A stretch of 44,416 bases of DNA, taken from NCBI GenBank assembly GCA_028694795.1, contig JAQVKF010000007.1, forward strand, positions 1 through 44,416. The letters are read 5' to 3'. The notes beneath the pieces are model-generated. The model was given only the letters and a program-made list of their open reading frames with translations, did no database searches and had not been told where the DNA came from. How positions within the stretch are numbered: the stretch's first letter is position 1; every line of letters begins with the position of its first letter. Of the stretch, positions 7,096 to 15,368 are shown piece by piece. The stretch comes from Thermoguttaceae bacterium (GTDB lineage: Bacteria; Planctomycetota; Planctomycetia; Pirellulales; Thermoguttaceae). The position numbers and the translations under genes are program-made.

Positions 7096-10044
7096 ATGAA
7101 AAACTCTCGATTTAATACAAAAGCATTGTTATCGTTGGTTGTTGTTTTTGTACTTTCGATATGGACTACTGGATGTACAAAAGGATATGCTGCGAATCCG
7201 GAGACAATCGTTCAGCAATGGAATTTTGATACGGATTCAGATGCAGAGAGATGGAATACGAGCCATTTAAGCGAGCCGAAGGTATCATTCGGAACATTCA
7301 AATCGTTATTTACGGGCCGCGATCCATTCATTGTTTCTCCTCAGTTCGATATCCAACCTAAGCCCGGTTTGATCCTTGAAATTAAAATGCGATCTGAGAG
7401 CGATTGGAAAGGTGAACTTTTTTTCACTGGTACCAATGAAGGTGCTTATAATGGTTTCTCACAGGAGAAATCTCAAACATGGGATTTGAATAACGATGGA
7501 GAATGGCATACTTATCGTATTTTTCCGAATTGGTTGAGCGAAGAGAAAATCATCAAAATACGAATTGATTTCGGGGTACCCACCGATCAAAATTTTGGGA
7601 AAACTGGTATCGAAGTGGATTCCATCCGCATTATTGATCTTGGTTTCTCAAACGCGCCAGAGGTCATTCCAGACTGGACTAAACAACAGATAACGCAAGA
7701 GTGGGCTAAGAGTACCGAGGTGACAGGGCATGGTACACGGACCGCGTTTCAAAGTCCCATTTTTAGGTTTGATGCCGACCAATATGGTTCCATTGTTCAC
7801 TTAGAGATGGAGGCATCCGAGTCATTGCAATCGAATCAGAGTGAATGGGATATTCCCGAAGTACGACATGCCGCGTTACGATTTATCAGCAGCGTTACGG
7901 GTGGCGTTTGTGAAAAAATGTTCAAGTGGAATGAGAACGCCTCCGTTTGTAATATCGATTTATCAGACGATGCCAATTGGGGTGGACAGATTTATCAAAT
8001 AGAACTCGTTTCGGAGGCACCGGAACTGCCGATTCGGAGATTGTGCGTCGCTTCCGAGCCAATGGGGGCTGGATGTTTGGAGGTTCAAAAGGCTTATCCA
8101 GAAAATGCGATCAATCGTACGGATGAGTCGATTCCGATTATGGTTGAAATCAAAAATATGGGAGGTTCCGCCATTTGTTTTGATACGTTCGGAGAACTGC
8201 AGTCGGAGCACGCGACTTTAGAAAATGATCGGACAGAAATTTTATCGCCATCCAATCATATGACACAGAATGTTGTACTTTTACCATTTGAAACACTCAA
8301 AATGAGACTTTTTGTTCATTCGGATCAGGAGGTGAACAAAGAGCCGATTCGGTTTGTGGTACGGGGTACGTGTCCATCGTCCGATATTGTAGGAAATGCG
8401 GAATGTGTGCACTGCACATTTGATATTCCTCTCACCGTAACATCATCGCTTCATTTACCGAAAGCGGATTATGTGCCTGAACCACAACCGGTCAAAAGCG
8501 AATTTGAGATTGGTGCATTATATTTTCCAGGATGGGCGAAACGTGACGCTTGGGAACGGATTCGTTCGACTTATCCGGAACGCAAACCGGTTTTGGGTTG
8601 GTATGACGAAAGTAATCCCGAAGTGGTCGATTGGCAGATCAAATGGGCTACCGAGAACGGCATCCAATTCTTCCTCGTCGATTGGTATTGGAGCCGCGGC
8701 AGCCAGCATTTGGACCATTGGATTCAAGCGTTTGAGAAGGCAAAATACAAGTCGTATCTCAAATGGGCGGTCATGTGGGCGAATCACAATGGACCGGGAA
8801 CGCATAGCGAAGAAGATCAACGAGAAGTGACTCAGTTTTGGATTGATCACTATTTCAAGACGCCGGAATATTACACGATTGATGGAAAACCGGTTGTGAT
8901 GATTTGGGATCCCAACCAAATGGATCTCGATATCATCGCGATTGAGGCGCAAAAAGGACATACGCTTCAACGTGGCGAAGGAGTTAAAAAATTACTTGAT
9001 CTGAGTCGAAAGATGGCTATAGATGCCGGATTACCTGGCATTTTCTTCATCACAATGAAATGGCCGGAAGCCTCCACCCGAGCGGAAGATATTCAATGGT
9101 TATGTGACGCCGGATTCGATATGACCTCGATTTATCACTTTATGGATCATCGCGGAAAAACGGAAAATAGCTTGCGATTCCCGTTTGATCTCGTTGTGGA
9201 CGCTTCACTTCCGTATTGGGACTCTCGTGAAAAAACGGGTATTTTGCCATGGCTTCCGAACCTTTCCACTGGTTGGGACTCACGTCCATGGCATGGAGAT
9301 AAACAAACAGTAATATATGATCGTACACCTGATAAATTCCGCTCTATTTGTGAGCAATTCAAATCATTCGCTAAACAGACCGGGCATCGGCGTGTGCTTT
9401 TGGCTCCAGTGAACGAATGGGGTGAAGGTTCGTATATCGAACCCAACGCTGAGTTTGGATTCGAAATGTACGAAACCTTGCGTGATGTGTTTTGCCAAAA
9501 GCCGGAGGGCGGTTTTCCACAGAATTACACGCCAGCCGATGTCGGGCTCGGGCCTTACGATCTGCCGCCTCTCCCGGAATCCAAGCAGCCGTCCACATGG
9601 GATTTTACCAACACTGAAGCATATGAAACGTCTGTACAGGATGGCGAATCCGAATGGGTAACGTTCATGGGTATCAAAAATTTGAAGGTGGAAGAGGGGG
9701 TTTTGCGTTTGGAAACGATGACCAATGATCCGGCGATTCAAACACAATTTGCTCCGGTCTTTGCCAAAAAATGGAAAGGCATGACGATTCGCATGAGAGT
9801 TACGGATGCGGGAATCGATTCGAACCGTCAGGAAATTGTCCAGCTTTTTTGGAAAAAGAATGGACAAAACATCACTGAATCATGCAGCGCAAAATTACCT
9901 CTCATCGCCGATGGTCAATTCCACGATTATCCATTTAATCTAGAAAAATTGGCGACGTGGCGAGGTCAAATCACAGGTTTTCGATTGGATCCGCTCAATC
10001 GTGAAAATGTTACCGTAGAAATTCAGAAAATCGAACTCTACTAA
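7096..10044 (+). CDS. Lipoprotein with WbsX/GH99-like catalytic domain
   Basis: 982 residues. A hydrophobic N-terminus ends in a lipobox-like WTTGC (Cys27), suggesting a membrane-anchored exported protein. Residues about 35-440 are two beta-rich, carbohydrate-binding-like regions. About 468-810 is the WbsX (GH99-like) barrel: IGALYFPGWA, PVLGWYDESNPEVVDWQI, FFLVDWYW, a YTIDGKPVVMIWDP strand and the characteristic NEWGEGSYIEPN block. GH99 members are endo-acting alpha-mannosidases; whether this protein cuts mannans is inference. The C-terminal roughly 150 residues form another beta-sandwich-like module. ATG 7096 is chosen because AAAAGGA lies seven bases upstream and the signal peptide begins there. 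The position after two other glycosidases suggests a shared role in glycan breakdown. Confidence 0.82.
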   Translation: MKNSRFNTKALLSLVVVFVLSIWTTGCTKGYAANPETIVQQWNFDTDSDAERWNTSHLSEPKVSFGTFKSLFTGRDPFIVSPQFDIQPKPGLILEIKMRSESDWKGELFFTGTNEGAYNGFSQEKSQTWDLNNDGEWHTYRIFPNWLSEEKIIKIRIDFGVPTDQNFGKTGIEVDSIRIIDLGFSNAPEVIPDWTKQQITQEWAKSTEVTGHGTRTAFQSPIFRFDADQYGSIVHLEMEASESLQSNQSEWDIPEVRHAALRFISSVTGGVCEKMFKWNENASVCNIDLSDDANWGGQIYQIELVSEAPELPIRRLCVASEPMGAGCLEVQKAYPENAINRTDESIPIMVEIKNMGGSAICFDTFGELQSEHATLENDRTEILSPSNHMTQNVVLLPFETLKMRLFVHSDQEVNKEPIRFVVRGTCPSSDIVGNAECVHCTFDIPLTVTSSLHLPKADYVPEPQPVKSEFEIGALYFPGWAKRDAWERIRSTYPERKPVLGWYDESNPEVVDWQIKWATENGIQFFLVDWYWSRGSQHLDHWIQAFEKAKYKSYLKWAVMWANHNGPGTHSEEDQREVTQFWIDHYFKTPEYYTIDGKPVVMIWDPNQMDLDIIAIEAQKGHTLQRGEGVKKLLDLSRKMAIDAGLPGIFFITMKWPEASTRAEDIQWLCDAGFDMTSIYHFMDHRGKTENSLRFPFDLVVDASLPYWDSREKTGILPWLPNLSTGWDSRPWHGDKQTVIYDRTPDKFRSICEQFKSFAKQTGHRRVLLAPVNEWGEGSYIEPNAEFGFEMYETLRDVFCQKPEGGFPQNYTPADVGLGPYDLPPLPESKQPSTWDFTNTEAYETSVQDGESEWVTFMGIKNLKVEEGVLRLETMTNDPAIQTQFAPVFAKKWKGMTIRMRVTDAGIDSNRQEIVQLFWKKNGQNITESCSAKLPLIADGQFHDYPFNLEKLATWRGQITGFRLDPLNRENVTVEIQKIELY

Positions 10045-10056
10045 TCTGATTATCTT

Positions 10057-10087
10057 AAGTGGTAGACTCTAGCGGGGTCTGCCACTT
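10057..10087 (+). terminator. Hairpin after the WbsX-like gene (weak terminator)
   Basis: AAGTGGTAGAC at 10057-10067 pairs with GTCTGCCACTT at 10077-10087 with one mismatch and a nine-base loop. It lies 13 bases after the stop. Only TGG follows, not a T tract, so it may protect the transcript end or terminate inefficiently. Confidence 0.45.
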
Positions 10088-10283
10088 TGGTCATCTCGTA
10101 CAAAACTCATCGATATATATTCATTCTGACTGAAAATGTAAATTTGAACTTCATCAAAAGTGATTTTGGGCAAAAAATCCATATAAACGGAATCTCAAGT
10201 GAAGCAAATATAAAATTAAACGCTTGGATATGACTGTAAGCATGGCCAATAGAGAATGAAAAATATTACACTTCTCAAAATGG

Positions 10284-10312
10284 TTGACGAGAGGATGCGG
10301 GGATGGTATTCT
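10284..10312 (+). promoter_or_regulatory. Sigma-70-type promoter for the propeller lipoprotein gene
   Basis: TTGACG at 10284-10289 and TATTCT at 10307-10312 are separated by exactly 17 bases. Transcription would start near 10319, giving a leader of about 45 bases that carries the GGAGGGG ribosome site at 10356 before ATG 10365. Confidence 0.55.
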
Positions 10313-10364
10313 CTAAATTCCTTGACCGTTCTTGGGGCCAATTCATTTTTTTACGGAGGGGATA

Positions 10365-12722
10365 ATGCTTTTACATTTTCGTTATCCGCCATGGCTTGTG
10401 TTATTGCTATCCGTTGTGGTAACCTCAGGCTGCAGCAATGCGGAGAATCACAAGAAACTTATCGGCTCGTGGAGTAATGAGGCGGGCGTCTTTGAAGGCA
10501 AATCGCTTCCCGCTGGATGTATTATTTTTACGTTCACGGACGATAAACGTTTTGAATGGTGTATTTCCACACGTGTAGGGGAAATGACATCCATGTGCAC
10601 CACCTCCACCTATTCAGGGCGATTCTCCTGCCGGAGTAAATTTCTTTATCTGTATTTTGATGAGGCGATTCCAGGTAGTCCAAAAAAAATACAAGACGAA
10701 TTAGTATTCGACGGTGACAATCGAATAAGTTTCGGAAACAATAAAGGTGACAGAATGCAGTTTGTGCGCATCGGTGCACCACAAAATGGGACGCCTGAAG
10801 ACAGTTCGAATGGCACGCTGGAGGCGAAAGCTCCAGACGCTTCTGCAGCTCCCGTTGCTATTACGGAGGATGAACGGAAGAAAATCGAAGAAGAATCTCA
10901 AAAACGTAATGCCGAATGGGACGCTAAAGTGGCGGAGAATCGAAACCACGGTTCGACCTCTGGTGAAGATTCTTCAAATTTCGGTAATCTTGCTGAAACA
11001 ACGCCATCCTTGGGACAAACAGAACCAACGACAAATGGTAAAGCCACATCCTCTTTTAACTCCTCCTCCATATCTGATATTAAGCTAGATCTCTCCCAGA
11101 AAAAAGATTGCGTCATTCCTCGATCCATTAAGAGTATCAATGCAATGACACAGGGGAACTCCAGTTGGAATCTGTCCGTAGAAGCGATGACGCCGCCGAA
11201 ATATCCCCCCATTCGTCCTATTACGCTGAGTATACCCAAGACGGAAAGCGCGACATTTACTAAACCCGATAAACTTTTACTGAGCGGACCGGAACAGGGC
11301 GTCTCTGTTGTCGGTTGGAGGGAAGATCCTTTCGGAAAGCCTAAATGGGCGTGGATCAATGTGGTCAAATTGACACAGGGGACCGCCATTACGAAAAAGC
11401 TGCTGTTCGAACATACAGTCCAAGATATTTCGCCCAGTGGTAAATATTTGGCTATAACAGCGTCCATAGGCGAATGGCCTGCCAGTCGAAACGGTTTAGT
11501 TATTTTCAAAATCGGTGATGGCTCATTCAAGCAAATGTTATTGATGACGCCATTTGACGATGCTCCTGACAATGTGCGAAAGAGGAACAAAGTGACGATC
11601 GACACCGTACGATGGTTGGACGAAAAACGTGTGCTTCTCGGTTCCGCTCAGGGCGCGATTGTCTGTATGGATATCTCGAAAAGTAACCTCATTTACGGAA
11701 TTACGCTCAATTTATTTGGCGGAAAATTCGAACTGACGCCGGACCGCAAGTGTATTGTTGTGGCGCGAAATGATCAGTGTATTGTATTCGAGGCGAATAG
11801 CGGCAAACAGGTGGGACTGATTCTTCCACAGAGAAACGGCGAAAATTCGGAGTTTTTAAGCGAAAATATTTGTTTTTCTTCGGATGGAACGTTCATGGCG
11901 TGTGTATCTAAAGACAAAACGGGAGTCTGGGATTTTGTCTCCGGTCGCTATCTAGCGTCCCTTCCGGGCGGTGAAATTTTTTCCAACAATGCGTGGATTG
12001 GCAATCAATTTATTTTTGCCCAAAATTCTCTGATTGATGTTCGTAGTGGCGTTTCGTTGGTCAATTATCGGTCGGCTCCAACCGCGTATGCCTCTGCGGG
12101 CGATAGCTTGGCGTATATGCTCCAACAAGATTCCGCGTTTAGTGGTGACCAACAGCTGAGTTTTACCATTGCGAATCCAGTGCCATCGGATTTGGCTGAA
12201 ATGCACCAAAAGTTGCAGATCAGTAATGAACAAACGATGGGCCCCGGCGATTCCATTTCGGTCAGTTTGGCTCCTGACGCCAAAATTCCAGCTGGTGAAT
12301 CTGAACAAATTCTGAGCCATTTCTCCAAGGTATTAAGAGAGAACGGATTGAACGTGGTCGATGGAGATGGTGGAGATTTCAAACTGACGGTGACGCGTTC
12401 TGAACTGTCCGAACCGGAAACGCTTCGTTATCAGGAAATGTTCACGGGCAAACGGGTCGAAGCGACCTTCCGATGTTATACCGAATCGTGGCAAATTACA
12501 CGTAATGGAACTCGCATTTTCGGATCATCCCACAGTCCTTACCCTCACCAACCAGAAGATTTTGACAAAAGTTATCAGGCTCAGCTCGACCAAGAAATGC
12601 GAGTGTCTGCTGAATGGTTCTGTTCGCAGTCCATTCCAAAGGTGATTACCAAGTCTATGTCTGGCGAAGTCACGAAAGGCGTGGGCATCTTTTCTGCGGA
12701 AGGGATTCAGTTTGCCCAATAG
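10365..12722 (+). CDS. Lipoprotein with beta-propeller-like repeats
   Basis: 785 residues. The N-terminus ends in the lipobox VTSGC. The next roughly 110 residues (LIGSWSNEAG... through MQFVRI) resemble a small lipocalin-like beta-barrel. A low-complexity Ser/Thr/Glu linker follows. About residues 250-620 contain WD40/YVTN-like strands (ISPSGKYLAIT, VRWLDEKRVLLGS, FELTPDRKCIVVA, ICFSSDGTFMACVS), consistent with a propeller. A C-terminal domain (about 630-785) contains a segment like those with an N-terminal PGDSISVSL strand. No enzyme motif is visible, so a structural or binding role at the membrane is likely. ATG 10365 is fixed by a strong GGAGGGG site. It appears to be monocistronic. Confidence 0.75.
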   Translation: MLLHFRYPPWLVLLLSVVVTSGCSNAENHKKLIGSWSNEAGVFEGKSLPAGCIIFTFTDDKRFEWCISTRVGEMTSMCTTSTYSGRFSCRSKFLYLYFDEAIPGSPKKIQDELVFDGDNRISFGNNKGDRMQFVRIGAPQNGTPEDSSNGTLEAKAPDASAAPVAITEDERKKIEEESQKRNAEWDAKVAENRNHGSTSGEDSSNFGNLAETTPSLGQTEPTTNGKATSSFNSSSISDIKLDLSQKKDCVIPRSIKSINAMTQGNSSWNLSVEAMTPPKYPPIRPITLSIPKTESATFTKPDKLLLSGPEQGVSVVGWREDPFGKPKWAWINVVKLTQGTAITKKLLFEHTVQDISPSGKYLAITASIGEWPASRNGLVIFKIGDGSFKQMLLMTPFDDAPDNVRKRNKVTIDTVRWLDEKRVLLGSAQGAIVCMDISKSNLIYGITLNLFGGKFELTPDRKCIVVARNDQCIVFEANSGKQVGLILPQRNGENSEFLSENICFSSDGTFMACVSKDKTGVWDFVSGRYLASLPGGEIFSNNAWIGNQFIFAQNSLIDVRSGVSLVNYRSAPTAYASAGDSLAYMLQQDSAFSGDQQLSFTIANPVPSDLAEMHQKLQISNEQTMGPGDSISVSLAPDAKIPAGESEQILSHFSKVLRENGLNVVDGDGGDFKLTVTRSELSEPETLRYQEMFTGKRVEATFRCYTESWQITRNGTRIFGSSHSPYPHQPEDFDKSYQAQLDQEMRVSAEWFCSQSIPKVITKSMSGEVTKGVGIFSAEGIQFAQ

Positions 12723-12815
12723 ACTTACCGGTGATTTTACGCAAGTACGGTGGAAGAGTTGTTCTTTCGACGGTTCGTAGGGCGGGGAGGTAAAATAACC
12801 ATGTGGTTGCATGAA

Positions 12816-13050
12816 CTAGGGCGTGTTCACACAAGTTGCCACTTCAACCGGAGCGACCAGCTGTGCCAGCGTCGGGTAAAAAGTACAAGCGTCAGGTAAA
12901 AAGTTCAAAAAAGTTTGCGCACTTCCTGTCGGGAACGCTTTTTTCGTAAAACTTTTTTGGAAGGAGAAAAGGTTCACGAGAGGAAATTTTCTATCGAAAG
13001 TTTCCCCTCAAGCTCCCTTCCAAGGACTTTTACCATACGCACAAACCACA
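12816..13050. repeat. Dispersed hairpin-rich repeat, copy 1 (right end lost)
   Basis: It begins CTAGGGCGTGTTCAC and shares, in order, GTCAGGTAAAAAGTT, CTTTTTTCGT(C)AAACTTTTTT, a GAGAGG...TTTCCCCTCA hairpin and CCCTTCCAA with the copy at 30901-31141. Two hairpins are kept although loop and stem bases differ. A 20-base unit starting GCGTC is tandemly duplicated at 12869-12888 and 12889-12908 (two differences); copy 2 has one. The right terminal inverted repeat is absent, so this copy is truncated or decayed. The right limit is approximate. The element lies between the lipoprotein gene and the end of the HEAT-repeat gene and may supply a terminator to both. Confidence 0.7.
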
Positions 13051-13082
13051 TCGGGGAGAAACCACACCGGAGAGTATGTCGT

Positions 13083-13787
13083 CTATTGATTCCAGCTTTC
13101 CAATTGTCGAGCGAGGAACGAGGGTTCCTCTACCGGTTCGCCTTGTAGATGAGCTTTCCATCGCGCGACGTTCGGGCCATAATCGACGGGCGAGATTCGA
13201 CGTAACGCCGCTACGGCCAAATCTTGCATGGCGGGATCCGAATCTTGGAGGGCTTCCGCCAACGCCTGTTTGGATGAGGGATGTGCGACGGTCGCTAGCG
13301 AACGAGCGGCCTCGAGTCGCACATCGTGGTCGGCGTCTTCGAGCATCGTTTTACAGAGTAGCGTGGCAGCATTGACGTTATTTTTCCATCCTGCGAGGGC
13401 ACGACAGCCGCGTCGGCGAACGGCCGCGTCGGAATCAAGCATGGCAAGCTGGACAAGCTGATGCGCACTTGACGTATGGAATTGTCCAACCTCGTAAACG
13501 ATTTCGCCGCGTGTGATGGGGTCTTTTTCTTTGGAAAAATAGGCCAGCATCTCCGCAGCGAGCGATTCTTGAGCCATTTCACCATCTTGTTTCGCTTTTT
13601 CCGCGAGCGTATGTAGTGTTTTGACCCGTTCCTCTGGAAACGCGATGCCGGGCACCATGTCGCTTCGCGGCCCCAAGAAGAAGGTACACCCCGTCTGAAG
13701 CGATAGCAACGCTCCGCCTAATAAACTTCCAAAAATGCGCAAAATGTGACGACGATTTGGACATTTCTGGTACTGCATCGCTTTCAT
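13083..13787 (-). CDS. HEAT-repeat lipoprotein
   Basis: 234 residues. The N-terminus has positive charges, a hydrophobic stretch and the lipobox LQTGC (Cys34). From about residue 85 on, paired helices of HEAT type repeat about every 31-36 residues: DPITRGEIVYEVGQF, DSDAAVRRRGCRALAGW, DADHDVRLEAARSLATV, DSDPAMQDLAVAALRRI. Such scaffolds bind other proteins; the partner is unknown. The start is supported by AGGAG seven bases upstream of the ATG. It is transcribed divergently from the DUF1570 gene, with a 276-base intergenic region between them. Confidence 0.85.
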   Translation of the reverse strand: MKAMQYQKCPNRRHILRIFGSLLGGALLSLQTGCTFFLGPRSDMVPGIAFPEERVKTLHTLAEKAKQDGEMAQESLAAEMLAYFSKEKDPITRGEIVYEVGQFHTSSAHQLVQLAMLDSDAAVRRRGCRALAGWKNNVNAATLLCKTMLEDADHDVRLEAARSLATVAHPSSKQALAEALQDSDPAMQDLAVAALRRISPVDYGPNVARWKAHLQGEPVEEPSFLARQLESWNQ

Positions 13788-13798
13788 CTTCCGACTCC

Positions 13799-13833
13799 TA
13801 TACCCCGTTTTTTCACGCTAAGGAAGGGGTATA
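13799..13833. promoter_or_regulatory. Palindrome in the divergent HEAT/DUF1570 promoter region
   Basis: TATACCCC at 13799-13806 and GGGGTATA at 13826-13833 form a perfect 8-base inverted repeat with a 19-base spacer. It sits just upstream of the HEAT-repeat gene's ribosome site. It could be an operator, a leader hairpin or chance. The rest of the 13788-14063 gap holds nothing I can name. Confidence 0.3.
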
Positions 13834-14063
13834 GCAAAATAGATGGTATCGGTCCAGAGGAATTTTCAAAAAAAACAGTTTTCACCGCCGTGGGGGGATG
13901 ATTTTCATGTAAAAATCGGATATGAATGGAATCGTAGGAATATGGTCCGTTTAGAATCCACTCTCCGTAGCAGCAGGAACGATTTTTGGGGCGTTTTTCC
14001 GCGATTTGCAACCTGGAGTGGTGGATGATTTGGCTTGGAATAGCAATATAAGAGGTTTGCGTA

Positions 14064-15209
14064 ATGTGTGTTGTATCGCGAGTTTGCGTTGTCTTGAGTG
14101 GTTTCATTTTTTTGGGGGCCATCCATGGAGTGACGGCGATGGAGACGCTCGAATTTCGGCAGGATGAACGAACGATCCAGGGCGAAGGACGAGTGTTGAT
14201 CGAGGATTCCGAGGGTGGCGTTTTATTCGAGATGACCGACGGTCAGCGATATATTATCAATGCGGAAAGTATTCTTTCACGTTCGAAAGACACTCGTCCA
14301 TTCAAAGCGATTACGCCGGAAGTGGTGGCAGCGCGTGTCATGAAGGAGCTTCCGGATGGTTTCAGTCTGTTCAAAACGGCTCATTATTCGATTGTATATA
14401 ATACGACGACCGACTATGCCAAATGGTGCGGCGGTACGCTTGAACAGCTTTATCGTGCGTTTTCCAATTTTTGGAAGGGGAAAGAGATCGAGCTTACCGA
14501 ACCGGAGTTTCCACTGATCGTCGTTATTTTTAGCCAGCGCGGCGACTACGTGAAAGCGTCGCGAGCGGAACTAGGTGATGCGGTGACCGATGTGCTTGGT
14601 TTCTACAGTATGAATACCAATCGTATCACGACGTTTGATTCGGCGGATACCCAGGCTTACGCGAATGAGCGTGGCCGGATTAATATGCGGCAAGTGAACG
14701 AAATGCCTGGTATGTCGGAAAATGTGCGTAATTTAGTCCATGAGGCGACGCATCAATTATCGTTCAACACGGGTATGCTCCATCGTTTTTATGCTGTGCC
14801 GCGTTGGTTTGCGGAGGGAATGTCCTGTTATTTTGAAGTACCTGATCCGGGTAGCAGCAAGGGTTGGGGAAAACTTGGCGAACCGAATCCGATTCGTACG
14901 CAGCGATTTGCGAATATGATCCATCGTCGTACGGATGGAACGTTGGAGTTGATCGAAAAGGAAGAGGCCATGTTGATGACCGACACCGCGTTGGATTCCT
15001 ACGCCGAGGCCTATTCGATGTTTTTTTACATGGTGAAACAGAAACCACGCGACTTGAAGAAATATGTGACGCTGCTCGCGGCGAAACAGTCAGAAGGGAC
15101 GATGGAGCAGACATCGGCGGAACGTTTGAACGATTTTGAGTCCGCTTTTGGAGCGAAGGATTCCTTTTATGATTCGATGCGAAAATACTGGATTCGCTTT
15201 CTGAAATAG
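14064..15209 (+). CDS. DUF1570 zincin-like metallopeptidase, exported
   Basis: 381 residues with an N-terminal hydrophobic signal (about 6-25). The first roughly 75 residues after it are a beta-rich domain of the kind that reads as a prefix in this family (GEGRVLIEDSEGGVLFEM). The peptidase-like domain carries HEATH at residues 226-230 (the HExxH zinc motif) followed by PRWFAEG with E251 as the candidate third ligand, which is the gluzincin pattern of DUF1570. DUF1570 proteins are abundant in Planctomycetes and their substrates are unknown. AAGAGG lies about eight bases before the ATG. It is not closely linked to the genes on either side, so it is probably its own unit. Confidence 0.88.
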   Translation: MCVVSRVCVVLSGFIFLGAIHGVTAMETLEFRQDERTIQGEGRVLIEDSEGGVLFEMTDGQRYIINAESILSRSKDTRPFKAITPEVVAARVMKELPDGFSLFKTAHYSIVYNTTTDYAKWCGGTLEQLYRAFSNFWKGKEIELTEPEFPLIVVIFSQRGDYVKASRAELGDAVTDVLGFYSMNTNRITTFDSADTQAYANERGRINMRQVNEMPGMSENVRNLVHEATHQLSFNTGMLHRFYAVPRWFAEGMSCYFEVPDPGSSKGWGKLGEPNPIRTQRFANMIHRRTDGTLELIEKEEAMLMTDTALDSYAEAYSMFFYMVKQKPRDLKKYVTLLAAKQSEGTMEQTSAERLNDFESAFGAKDSFYDSMRKYWIRFLK

Positions 15210-15368
15210 TGTTCGGAGATGCCTTTTTTATATTTGTTCCATTTTCTTCGGTTTTGAGCCTAAGTGGATATGATAATGGGATGATAAAATTCACGTTTCT
15301 CCATTTTCAGTGGACCCGTTTTTTAGCCAAACTTTGTATATCTCCGTTTGCGAAAGGGTGAAAAGTCA

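Noticed and set aside
12801-12898. ORF beginning at ATG 12801 with GGGGAGG upstream
   Set aside because: It runs straight into the dispersed repeat and stops in its core; the peptide has no protein-like character beyond the first few codons.
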